This document shows, in pieces, positions 9,363 to 15,042 of a stretch of DNA of 55,493 nucleotides. Origin of the DNA: JABCPO02 sp052174015 (GTDB lineage Bacteria; Bacillota; Clostridia; TANB77; CAG-508); contig JBQMXM010000007.1 of the NCBI GenBank assembly GCA_052174015.1, positions 1-55,493 on the forward strand. The letters are read 5' to 3'. Numbering within the stretch: the first letter of the stretch is position 1; each line of letters begins with the position of its first letter. Made by a program: the position numbers and the translations under genes. A model generated the notes under the pieces. It was not told where the DNA came from, did no database searches, and saw only the letters and a list, made by a program, of their open reading frames with translations.

Positions 9363-9391
9363 ATTATATAGCAACATATAGTTCCTGTCAA
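9363..9391 (-). promoter_or_regulatory. Consensus promoter of unit 1
   Basis: TTGACA, 17 bp, TATAAT on the minus strand, an exact sigma-A consensus. About 35 nt of A/T-rich leader separate it from the hairpin. Confidence 0.85.
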
Positions 9392-9465
9392 TTTATAGTA
9401 GTTATCACTTAAAAGGATATTGTAGATGAAACATATAATTTATATAATGTATATAATATATATAT

Positions 9466-9494
9466 AAAAGAGTACAATATTTTTGTACTCTTTT
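9466..9494 (-). terminator. Terminator of the second thiF-like unit
   Basis: A 12-bp perfect stem (AAAAGAGTACAA / TTGTACTCTTTT) with a 5-nt loop lies 64 nt after the stop. The stem sequence is shared with the terminator at 10843-10874. Confidence 0.8.
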
Positions 9495-9557
9495 TATTAA
9501 TTAACTAAATAAATAATTAATTAAATAGTTGATTACTGATTGCTTGATTAGCTACTT

Positions 9558-10697
9558 TTACAATTTTATCTTGTTAAAGATATTTTTCTTACTATTAATT
9601 GTATAAGTTTCACCTTTAAGCTTGTTTTCACCATTAAGTAGATACAGATAAGCAGCATCTGCTATATATGAACTTACTTGCATGTTTAATGGACTCCAAT
9701 TTGGTTGTGGGCATTTTGTATCTTCATATATGAAAGATATTTTATCCATATGTAAAGCTTCTTCTACTTTTTCTTGCTCATACTTATTTAAAATCTTGCA
9801 TATAGGGTTTTGTAGATTTTTAGTATCTGCTAAGTAGATTTCTATGTCTTCTTTATCAAAAAAAGGACCTACATATCCCATATGTTCTTTAACTTCTCCA
9901 AATATTATTGGTACCTTAAAATTAATAGCACTTTCAATAGCATTTTTTTTGGTTGTTGGTTCAACTTTTTTGCACCAACATACTATATCAACATTGTTAT
10001 ATTCTTCATATGCTAGTAAAGTCATTATATGACTAGCCCTTTCTTTTGTAATTTTAGAATACTCAATATTAACATTGATTTTAGGGTTTATACTTAATAA
10101 TTCTTCTTTTAGCATTTCCGAAGATATCGTAGAATTTGCTTTTTTTTCCAAAGTTTCTAGTTCATTATTAGTATATAAATCATTAAAGATTAAAGAATTG
10201 TGAAAGAATACATCATCAATTATTACAAAATTTTTAATTCCCATACGAGCAAGAGCTATAGCTGTATTACTACCTATTGCACCACACCCTACAATTGCGA
10301 CCTTTTTTCCTGCTATACTTTCTATTTGTTCTTCATTTGCATTATATACTTCTTGTAAATATAGCTCGGTTTTGTGTAGATCATTATTTTCTATGACTTC
10401 TTCAATTTCAATCAATCTATAATGTTTTAATATCTCTAAAAACTCTAGCATCTTAAGATAAGTGATATTTGCTTCTTCTTCTGTTTGAGAGTTGTTTAAA
10501 ATCATCTTCTTTAGTACTGATAATAGAGCTTCTTCTTTAATTAAATCCCCTTCTAATATCCCTAACATTTCTATGATGTATTGTAACTCAGTTTCAGAAA
10601 ATTCTTTTAAGCTAATAATTTTCTTTGACTCTTCCAAACTTCCGATTGTCAAACTATTTTCATCCATTACGACTTTCTTTTGTAATCTAAGCATCAT
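9558..10697 (-). CDS. MccB-like E1/ThiF paralogue with degenerate active site (unit 2)
   Basis: A 379-residue two-domain protein. Residues 1-125 look like the peptide-clamp/RRE module of MccB and of azole-peptide E1 proteins (strands VVMDENSLTIGS, then helices ending LEFLEILKHYRLIEI). Residues 128-379 are a ThiF domain with GCGAIG at 137-142 and an Asp pair (IIDD) at 160. The adenylation signature NxxRQ is replaced (Asn-Asp where the complete paralogue at 10901 has Arg-Gln), and the later ...TDN-type Asp is replaced by CWCKKV. The C-terminal HMGYVGPFF and IADAAYLYLLNG motifs are kept. It probably does not adenylate; it may bind peptide or dimerise. AAAGGA precedes an ATGATG, so the start could be one codon later. 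It is monocistronic. Confidence 0.75.
   Translation of the reverse strand: MMLRLQKKVVMDENSLTIGSLEESKKIISLKEFSETELQYIIEMLGILEGDLIKEEALLSVLKKMILNNSQTEEEANITYLKMLEFLEILKHYRLIEIEEVIENNDLHKTELYLQEVYNANEEQIESIAGKKVAIVGCGAIGSNTAIALARMGIKNFVIIDDVFFHNSLIFNDLYTNNELETLEKKANSTISSEMLKEELLSINPKINVNIEYSKITKERASHIMTLLAYEEYNNVDIVCWCKKVEPTTKKNAIESAINFKVPIIFGEVKEHMGYVGPFFDKEDIEIYLADTKNLQNPICKILNKYEQEKVEEALHMDKISFIYEDTKCPQPNWSPLNMQVSSYIADAAYLYLLNGENKLKGETYTINSKKNIFNKIKL
10240..10307 (-). repeat. Near-identical Rossmann-loop segment, copy in unit 2
   Basis: These 68 bases encode the VAIVGCGAIGSNTAIALARMG stretch in part and match 11529-11596 with a single mismatch; the first 59 are identical. The flanking codons of the two genes are far more diverged, so the match looks like gene conversion or partial duplication. 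Confidence 0.8.
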
Positions 10698-10713
10698 ATT
10701 TTTCCTTTCCCTA

Positions 10714-10755
10714 ACATAGCAATACTTGAATATTCCGCAATATTCTAAGCTACAT
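10714..10755 (-). promoter_or_regulatory. Structured leader with GNGG loop, unit 2
   Basis: Outer stem ATGTAGC / GCTATGT (7 pairs, two of them G-U), internal loop of 3 and 7 nt, and inner stem GAATATT / AATATTC (7 bp) closed by GCGG. The Shine-Dalgarno segment AGGGAAAGGA follows at once. The paired bases differ from the other copies while pairing is kept. Confidence 0.65.
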
Positions 10756-10786
10756 TTAATAAATAAAAACTAAACTCTATATTAAT

Positions 10787-10815
10787 ATTATATCTTGTTT
10801 GTCATTTTATGTCAA
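10787..10815 (-). promoter_or_regulatory. Consensus promoter of unit 2
   Basis: TTGACA, 17 bp, TATAAT, exact on the minus strand. Just upstream is a direct repeat of CTTAGTT flanking AGCG, a possible operator seen only at this unit. Confidence 0.85.
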
Positions 10816-10842
10816 CTAAGCGCTAACTAAGTATATATATGA

Positions 10843-10874
10843 AGAAAAGAGTACAAAATATTGTACTCTTTTCT
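10843..10874 (-). terminator. Terminator of the third thiF-like unit
   Basis: A perfect 14-bp stem with an AATA loop, 26 nt after the stop, with a T-rich tail. Its core AAAAGAGTACAA is also the stem at 9466-9494. Confidence 0.85.
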
Positions 10875-10900
10875 ATGAAATGGAAAAAATTTAATCTACC

Positions 10901-12028
10901 TTACAACTTAATGTTAGTCTTTGTATTATATATACTATTTATAGCATACATAACACCTTTTAGCTTATTCTTACCATTTAATAGGTAAGTAAAAATAGTA
11001 TCTGCTATATATCCACTTACTTGCATAACTAAAGGATAATAGCTTACTTGTTTACATTCCTTATGACTGTGATAGAATGTAGGCTTTTTTTCTGAAAGTG
11101 GATCTACCCTGTTTACATACTTTTCTATTGGGTCTTTTGCTTTATTCCATAATAGCCAATTTTTAAAATCGTCTGTATCGAAACAAGGACCAACATAGCC
11201 CATATATTCTTTAAAACCACCAAATATTATTGGCAATTCAAAAGGAATATTAGCTCTGATTGCATCTTTATCTATGTCTACAGGTGTATCTATACTCCAG
11301 CAAATGAAATCTACCTTAGCTTTAGAAAGATTCATAAATATTTCATCAATATTTGCTGAGCTTATTCTATTAAACTCTATATTCACATGTATTTTTGGCT
11401 CTATAGCCTTTAATTGCATTTTTAATGCATTTCCTTTAGACATCTTACACTCTTTATGAGTGTAAGTTTGTCTACTTATATTTCCTTTCTCTACTATATC
11501 AATATCTATAAGTAGAAAACGCTTTATGCCCATACGAGCAAGAGCTATAGCTGTATTACTACCTATTGCACCACACCCTACAATTGCAACCTTTTTATTA
11601 GTGATTTCTTTAATTTCATTTAGTGGCAAGTTATGAACTGCTTCGCAGTATTTCCATGTAGAATAATCCTGGTCTTCTTCTGCTTCAGAATTTCTTTCTA
11701 ATGCTCCATTAATATCCAAAAATTCTAAAACTTCTAAAATTCTAGCACAAGAATTTTCAAATGAACCTTCTATATTTGCACTATCTTTAATTGTAACATC
11801 ATTTGGAATATTCCTAATCAATTTTGTTTTTATCGTTTTTAAAACTTCTTCTTCTGAAATATTATTTTTCAAACTCTGCAGCATCTCCTTTATTACTGCT
11901 ATTTCAAACAATGAATAATTATACAAAGAAAACCTTTTTATAGTTCTCTGCATAAACCCAACATAAAGTATATCATCTAATATACTTACACTTCTTTTAA
12001 GCCTTATAATGTCTTTTTTTCTATTCAT
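10901..12028 (-). CDS. MccB-like E1/ThiF adenylyltransferase, complete copy (unit 3)
   Basis: A 375-residue protein, close to MccB (about 350). Residues 12-115 resemble the MccB peptide clamp (SILDDILYVGF, then helices). Residues 143-375 are the E1 domain: GCGAIG 151-156, metal-site Asp in LLIDIDIVEKGN (175, 177), adenylation signature NISRQ (183-187), ...SID 247, and MGYVGP 276-281. No CxxC zinc pair is seen. Family knowledge: such enzymes activate a peptide or protein C-terminus as an acyl-adenylate. Inference: the tiny peptides encoded just upstream are candidate substrates. I chose the ATG at 12028 because GGGAG lies 7 nt before it; the in-frame ATG at 12079 lies in the leader hairpin and has no RBS. 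It is monocistronic. Confidence 0.8.
   Translation of the reverse strand: MNRKKDIIRLKRSVSILDDILYVGFMQRTIKRFSLYNYSLFEIAVIKEMLQSLKNNISEEEVLKTIKTKLIRNIPNDVTIKDSANIEGSFENSCARILEVLEFLDINGALERNSEAEEDQDYSTWKYCEAVHNLPLNEIKEITNKKVAIVGCGAIGSNTAIALARMGIKRFLLIDIDIVEKGNISRQTYTHKECKMSKGNALKMQLKAIEPKIHVNIEFNRISSANIDEIFMNLSKAKVDFICWSIDTPVDIDKDAIRANIPFELPIIFGGFKEYMGYVGPCFDTDDFKNWLLWNKAKDPIEKYVNRVDPLSEKKPTFYHSHKECKQVSYYPLVMQVSGYIADTIFTYLLNGKNKLKGVMYAINSIYNTKTNIKL
11529..11596 (-). repeat. Near-identical Rossmann-loop segment, copy in unit 3
   Basis: Partner of 10240-10307: 59 identical bases, one mismatch, then eight more identical bases, covering the GCGAIGSNTAIALARMG codons. Confidence 0.8.
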
Positions 12029-12040
12029 ATTTTTTCTCCC

Positions 12041-12079
12041 ATGCAACAATATATATATGGTACCTCTACCAAGTTGCAT
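12041..12079 (-). promoter_or_regulatory. Structured leader with GNGG loop, unit 3
   Basis: Outer stem ATGCAAC / GTTGCAT (7 bp), internal loop of 1 and 10 nt, and inner stem TGGTA / TACCA (5 bp) closed by GAGG. The Shine-Dalgarno GGGAG follows directly. It is the third member of the covarying set. Confidence 0.65.
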
Positions 12080-12126
12080 CTATTTAATTTTACTACTTTT
12101 AATTTAATAAAAATATATACAATAAT

Positions 12127-12155
12127 ATTATATAATAATATAGTTATTATGTCAA
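12127..12155 (-). promoter_or_regulatory. Consensus promoter of unit 3
   Basis: TTGACA, 17 bp, TATAAT, exact on the minus strand, about 50 nt upstream of the leader hairpin. Confidence 0.85.
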
Positions 12156-12195
12156 CTTTGCTATTATATATGTAAGTATAACTATAAAAAGTAAA

Positions 12196-12220
12196 AAGAA
12201 GGCACAAACAGTACCTTCTT
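12196..12220 (-). terminator. Terminator of the 13-residue peptide gene
   Basis: A 10-bp stem (AAGAAGGTAC / GTGCCTTCTT, one G-U) with loop TGTTT is followed by TTTACTTTTT, 16 nt after the peptide's stop. Its closeness leaves no room for a longer gene in this unit. Confidence 0.85.
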
Positions 12221-12236
12221 AAGTTTATGTGCTGGA

Positions 12237-12278
12237 CTAGCATTGATTACCACAATCACAACTATCGCAATAATACAT
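12237..12278 (-). CDS. Candidate 13-residue precursor peptide MYYCDSCDCGNQC (unit 4)
   Basis: A complete tiny reading frame with four Cys, two Asp and a C-terminal Cys. Evidence that it is translated: the ideal Shine-Dalgarno AAGGAGGTGA ends 6 nt before the ATG; a consensus promoter lies 67 nt upstream; a terminator begins 16 nt after the TAG. An in-frame GTG inside the Shine-Dalgarno would add three residues but is unlikely as a start. It stands immediately upstream of the complete MccB-like gene, though on a separate transcript. Its size is comparable to known minimal precursors such as the microcin C heptapeptide. Alternatives are a metal-binding peptide, an attenuator-type leader peptide or a small regulatory RNA. 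The product's function is not recognised. Confidence 0.6.
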   Translation of the reverse strand: MYYCDSCDCGNQC

Positions 12279-12283
12279 AATTC

Positions 12284-12316
12284 TCACCTCCTTAAATAAC
12301 TAAATTATAGTTATTT
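12284..12316 (-). promoter_or_regulatory. Hairpin abutting a very strong RBS, unit 4
   Basis: An 8-bp stem (AAATAACT / AGTTATTT, 7-nt loop) ends at 12294. The 10-nt anti-16S match AAGGAGGTGA begins at the next base. The spacing to the ATG is close to ideal. Confidence 0.7.
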
Positions 12317-12344
12317 ATATTTAATAAATAATAAAGTATAATTA

Positions 12345-12373
12345 ATTATAATACTTTTTTATAATTTTGTCAA
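12345..12373 (-). promoter_or_regulatory. Consensus promoter of unit 4
   Basis: TTGACA, 17 bp, TATAAT, exact on the minus strand. Confidence 0.85.
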
Positions 12374-12471
12374 ATATTGCATTTTACCACTTTTATTACT
12401 AGTTTTATTATATATTATGTATAATAGTAAACACATAGAAAAATTAGAAAAAATAAAAAACATAAATAAAG

Positions 12472-12499
12472 AAAAGAGAGCATATATACGCTCTCTTTT
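12472..12499 (-). terminator. Terminator of the 7-residue peptide gene
   Basis: Arms AAAAGAGAGC / GCTCTCTTTT pair over 10 bp around an 8-nt loop, about 69 nt after the peptide's stop, and are followed by CTTTATTT. Confidence 0.75.
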
Positions 12500-12567
12500 C
12501 AAAAGTCAGGTTCAAATATATATAAGTTTTTTTATGTATGTTTATAGCTATTATCATATATTATATT

Positions 12568-12591
12568 TTACCCGTCATTCCAATACAACAT
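12568..12591 (-). CDS. Candidate 7-residue precursor peptide MLYWNDG (unit 5)
   Basis: ATG to TAA encodes seven residues ending in Asn-Asp-Gly, the same length as the microcin C precursor MccA. The Shine-Dalgarno GAGGAGGTGA is excellent, but the distance from AGGAGG to the ATG is 13 nt, longer than the 8 nt of unit 4. A second frame starting at the GTG inside the Shine-Dalgarno (14 residues, containing RCCIG) cannot be excluded. The promoter is exact consensus and a terminator follows. E1-like enzymes often act on a C-terminal Gly, which fits but proves nothing. It could also be a leader peptide. No homologue is recognised. Confidence 0.45.
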   Translation of the reverse strand: MLYWNDG

Positions 12592-12602
12592 CTGGTATTT
12601 TT

Positions 12603-12634
12603 CACCTCCTCAAGTAATCAAATAATGATTACTT
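12603..12634 (-). promoter_or_regulatory. Hairpin abutting a very strong RBS, unit 5
   Basis: A 9-bp stem (AAGTAATCA / TGATTACTT, 5-nt loop) is followed without a gap by GAGGAGGTGA. The geometry is the same as in unit 4, with a different stem sequence. Confidence 0.7.
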
Positions 12635-12674
12635 TTATTATTTTAAAAAAAGTGTTTTGTTTGATTGTATAAAT

Positions 12675-12703
12675 ATTATACCATATATATGTATATTTGT
12701 CAA
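12675..12703 (-). promoter_or_regulatory. Consensus promoter of unit 5
   Basis: TTGACA, 17 bp, TATAAT, exact on the minus strand. The -35 box is the six bases directly after the stop codon of the gatD-like gene, so the cassette boundary sits at the very end of that gene. Confidence 0.85.
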
Positions 12704-13612
12704 TTATCCTATCTTACCAAATAGTTTATTCCAAAAAGATTGTGTTTCCATCTTATTTGGATCTTTAAATTCTTGTCTACGAATCTCATATGCTTCTAGC
12801 ATTTCTTTAAATAATGGTATTTCTATTATGTTAAATTGTTTGAATAGTTCTTGTGTAAATAATGGATTTAATACTAAAAATGGTCCAACCATTTCAGTTA
12901 AAAATACATTATTAATATGATATCCTTCATATAATATATCTTCATTTATCCCATCTCCTCTGATTACTTTTGAAAATGTTTCTAAAGTATCTATATTATA
13001 GTAGTGTTCTCCTTGTTTTTCTGGATATAATTTTGTAAATGAATTACGATGACCTACTAATTCTATTTTTTCATTTGCTTTAGTTGTATATTCTGAGATT
13101 GTAAATCCATTATATCTTGATAACATATCTGTTACTGCGACTAAAGGTATTATACCTAGTGCTTTTTGTATATATTTTTCAGGTATTTTATTTAAATCTA
13201 TATATGTTTGCATATTATTAAGTGTAGCGGCATTGTATTTTACAATTGTTTTAGGATTATCTTTAACTATATTAAAGTTTTTTTCTTCATATCTTCTATC
13301 AAGTATAATATTTTTAACAAATAGGTTTATTGCATTTCCTGTACCTAATATATATTGTCCTTCATGTATCTTTTTTAAGATTTCTTCCCTATTATTCATA
13401 AACTTTTCTAATATTTTATTAAATTTTTCTTCTGTTGTTGCACCTATATATACTAAATCTACCTTTTCTGTCAAAAATTTAAAGTCATCATGTATACTAG
13501 TATGTATTATTTCTACATCTTTATTTGTTTTAGCAATTGTTTCTAAATATATGATGTTTCCTGTATCGCCATATTGATTAGCTACTTCTTTAAATAGTAT
13601 CTCTATTTTCAT
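12704..13612 (-). CDS. GatD-like class I glutamine amidotransferase fold, catalytic residues missing
   Basis: It resembles GatD, the glutaminase partner of MurT that amidates lipid II D-Glu. The N-terminal QYGDTGNIIYL matches the LYSDIGNII region, VYIGATTEE matches the IGGGSD loop, and a C-terminal VGPFLVLNP matches YLHGPIL. By eye the nucleophile position (ICGGYQ in GatD) reads GTGNAIN around residues 90-96, without Cys, and the FENHGG His motif reads HRNSFT around 188-193. It would therefore lack glutaminase activity. It follows the murT-like gene by 29 nt, as gatD does in other Bacillota, and its 302 residues exceed the usual ~245. It may be a structural subunit, or the pair may use ammonia or do something else. 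Confidence 0.65.
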   Translation of the reverse strand: MKIEILFKEVANQYGDTGNIIYLETIAKTNKDVEIIHTSIHDDFKFLTEKVDLVYIGATTEEKFNKILEKFMNNREEILKKIHEGQYILGTGNAINLFVKNIILDRRYEEKNFNIVKDNPKTIVKYNAATLNNMQTYIDLNKIPEKYIQKALGIIPLVAVTDMLSRYNGFTISEYTTKANEKIELVGHRNSFTKLYPEKQGEHYYNIDTLETFSKVIRGDGINEDILYEGYHINNVFLTEMVGPFLVLNPLFTQELFKQFNIIEIPLFKEMLEAYEIRRQEFKDPNKMETQSFWNKLFGKIG

Positions 13613-13641
13613 TATTACCTCTCTGTTATATCTACTTTATA

Positions 13642-15042
13642 TTAATAATTTGATTCTATATATTGTCTAATTTTTTGTGCATCTTTTTCTGCATACATAT
13701 CATGTAATATGAATAATGTATCTACATCATCTACACTAATATTTGATAATGCCGCTTCTACATTAAAGTATTTTTGTATCTTACTTTCTGGTATATCTGC
13801 CATTTTCATTCTAACAAATACATCTGCTGCACGTGGTCCTATTATGTATATATTTTTAATACTATCATCATTTAAAAATTCATAATCTGCATCATAATGC
13901 CATACAACTATCTCTGAACCACTTTTATTATCATCTTCATCGTCTAGCATTACAACTACATTTTTACTCCCTTTATATTGTTTTGTAAAATGAAATACAT
14001 TACTACATGCAAATGGATTTTGTCCTTTACATAGATGTTTAATTAACAATTTATTATTTTTTAATTTTTTTGAGTAATATCTAGTTTCAGTTATTTTTAA
14101 GTCTAAAATTGATTTTTGTATATCTAATATATCTAGTCCTAGTTGCATACAACCAATTATACTTGCTAATTGATTATATACATTAAATCTACTTACAGAT
14201 ATTGCTTTAAATGTATATTCTGCTTGCATTAAATTAAATAGATTTATATATCTTTCTGAAAATCTTACAGTAAATGTATAATTTGTTTTATCAATGTTTA
14301 ATATTTTAGCATCTAATTCTGGTGATTGTATATGTCCGTTTTTACAATATAGTTTTCCATGATGATTAATTTGTGCATATTCATATTCTATTTTTTCAAA
14401 ACAAACTGGACATACTGGAAAATCTGTTACTAAATTTATTGGCGTTTTTGTGTTTTCTGCTTGTCTTTCCATTCCATAATATATCTTATTATTATTTGTT
14501 ATACTAGATGCTATTATATCATCTCCATTTGCAATTATTGTTGTTTTAGGTGTAAATGATGAATCTAATATATATTTTATATATTCTGTATTAGCATTTC
14601 TTTTTACTGAATCTCTTAATATATTAGTTATAATTGTATAATCAGGGTCTAATGCCTCATTTATATTAAATGCAAATCTTTCATCTACTTCAAATATCCC
14701 TATTTCATTTACTTCTTCTTTTAGCTTTCCATTTAATTTTGCATTCATTATCAATGTATCTATTATTCCTACTCGTATATTAGAACCTTTTTGATTATTA
14801 ATTGTTTGTTTTTTAGTTACTTTTTCTACAATATTTATTATCATATTGTTTACTGTTGTTTTACCATTTGTTCCTGTAACTGTTATTATTTTTTTTGGTT
14901 TTTCTATTTCTTTTAGTATGTCTGGATATATTAAGTATGCTATTGTTCCACCTATAAAGCTACTTGAACCTCTTAGTGTTTTTGAAGTTATATGTGCTAG
15001 TTTTCCTAATAATATAGCAATAAACATTCTAATTTTTTTCAT
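13642..15042 (-). CDS. murT: MurT-like lipid II isoglutaminyl synthase, Mur ligase subunit
   Basis: Mur-ligase-type ATP enzyme that, with GatD, amidates the alpha-carboxyl of D-Glu in lipid II. The P-loop TVTGTNGKTT is at residues 54-63. The central domain has NQKGSN, IGIFEVDERFAF and a four-ligand zinc ribbon (CPVC, then C and H of YCKNGH) at about 211-237, typical of MurT. The C-terminal DUF1727-type segment has DDEDDNKSGSEIVVWHYDADYEF, close to the DG(V/I)DVSWIWD(V/A)DFE motif with the catalytic Asp. An uncleaved N-terminal hydrophobic helix may anchor it. Its start lies 14 nt inside the preceding oxidoreductase gene, with an RBS there. The MurT side looks active although its GatD partner does not. 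Confidence 0.85.
   Translation of the reverse strand: MKKIRMFIAILLGKLAHITSKTLRGSSSFIGGTIAYLIYPDILKEIEKPKKIITVTGTNGKTTVNNMIINIVEKVTKKQTINNQKGSNIRVGIIDTLIMNAKLNGKLKEEVNEIGIFEVDERFAFNINEALDPDYTIITNILRDSVKRNANTEYIKYILDSSFTPKTTIIANGDDIIASSITNNNKIYYGMERQAENTKTPINLVTDFPVCPVCFEKIEYEYAQINHHGKLYCKNGHIQSPELDAKILNIDKTNYTFTVRFSERYINLFNLMQAEYTFKAISVSRFNVYNQLASIIGCMQLGLDILDIQKSILDLKITETRYYSKKLKNNKLLIKHLCKGQNPFACSNVFHFTKQYKGSKNVVVMLDDEDDNKSGSEIVVWHYDADYEFLNDDSIKNIYIIGPRAADVFVRMKMADIPESKIQKYFNVEAALSNISVDDVDTLFILHDMYAEKDAQKIRQYIESNY

Noticed and set aside
9558..12028. Assignment of the ThiF proteins as ThiF/MoeB of thiamine or molybdopterin synthesis
   Set aside because: They have an extra N-terminal clamp-like domain, lack visible CxxC zinc pairs, and no thi or moa genes are near.
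9281..12079. Similar short peptides in the three thiF leaders (SLDYGGIIYYCY, SLEYCGIFKYCY, NLVEVPYIYCC)
   Set aside because: The resemblance is striking, but none has a usable start codon with an RBS, the frames relate differently to the downstream genes, and shared hairpin sequence explains the similarity.
12029..12079. Longer start for the unit 3 ThiF protein at the ATG at 12079
   Set aside because: That ATG is in the outer stem of the leader hairpin and lacks a Shine-Dalgarno; the ATG at 12028 has GGGAG at good spacing.
12025..12243. 72-codon minus-strand frame covering the unit 3 promoter and leader, overlapping the ThiF start as ATGA
   Set aside because: It reads through a terminator and a consensus promoter, and no RBS is present. 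The ATGA overlap is best explained by chance in a structured leader.
12561..12605. 14-residue GTG-started frame (MKNTRCCIGMTGKI) in unit 5
   Set aside because: Its GTG lies inside the Shine-Dalgarno itself with no second RBS upstream, so it ranks below the ATG frame, although it is not excluded.
8820..12703. Mobile element or CRISPR-like array as explanation for the repeated architecture
   Set aside because: No transposase, integrase, flanking direct repeats or regular identical repeats with spacers; the units share layout rather than long sequence.
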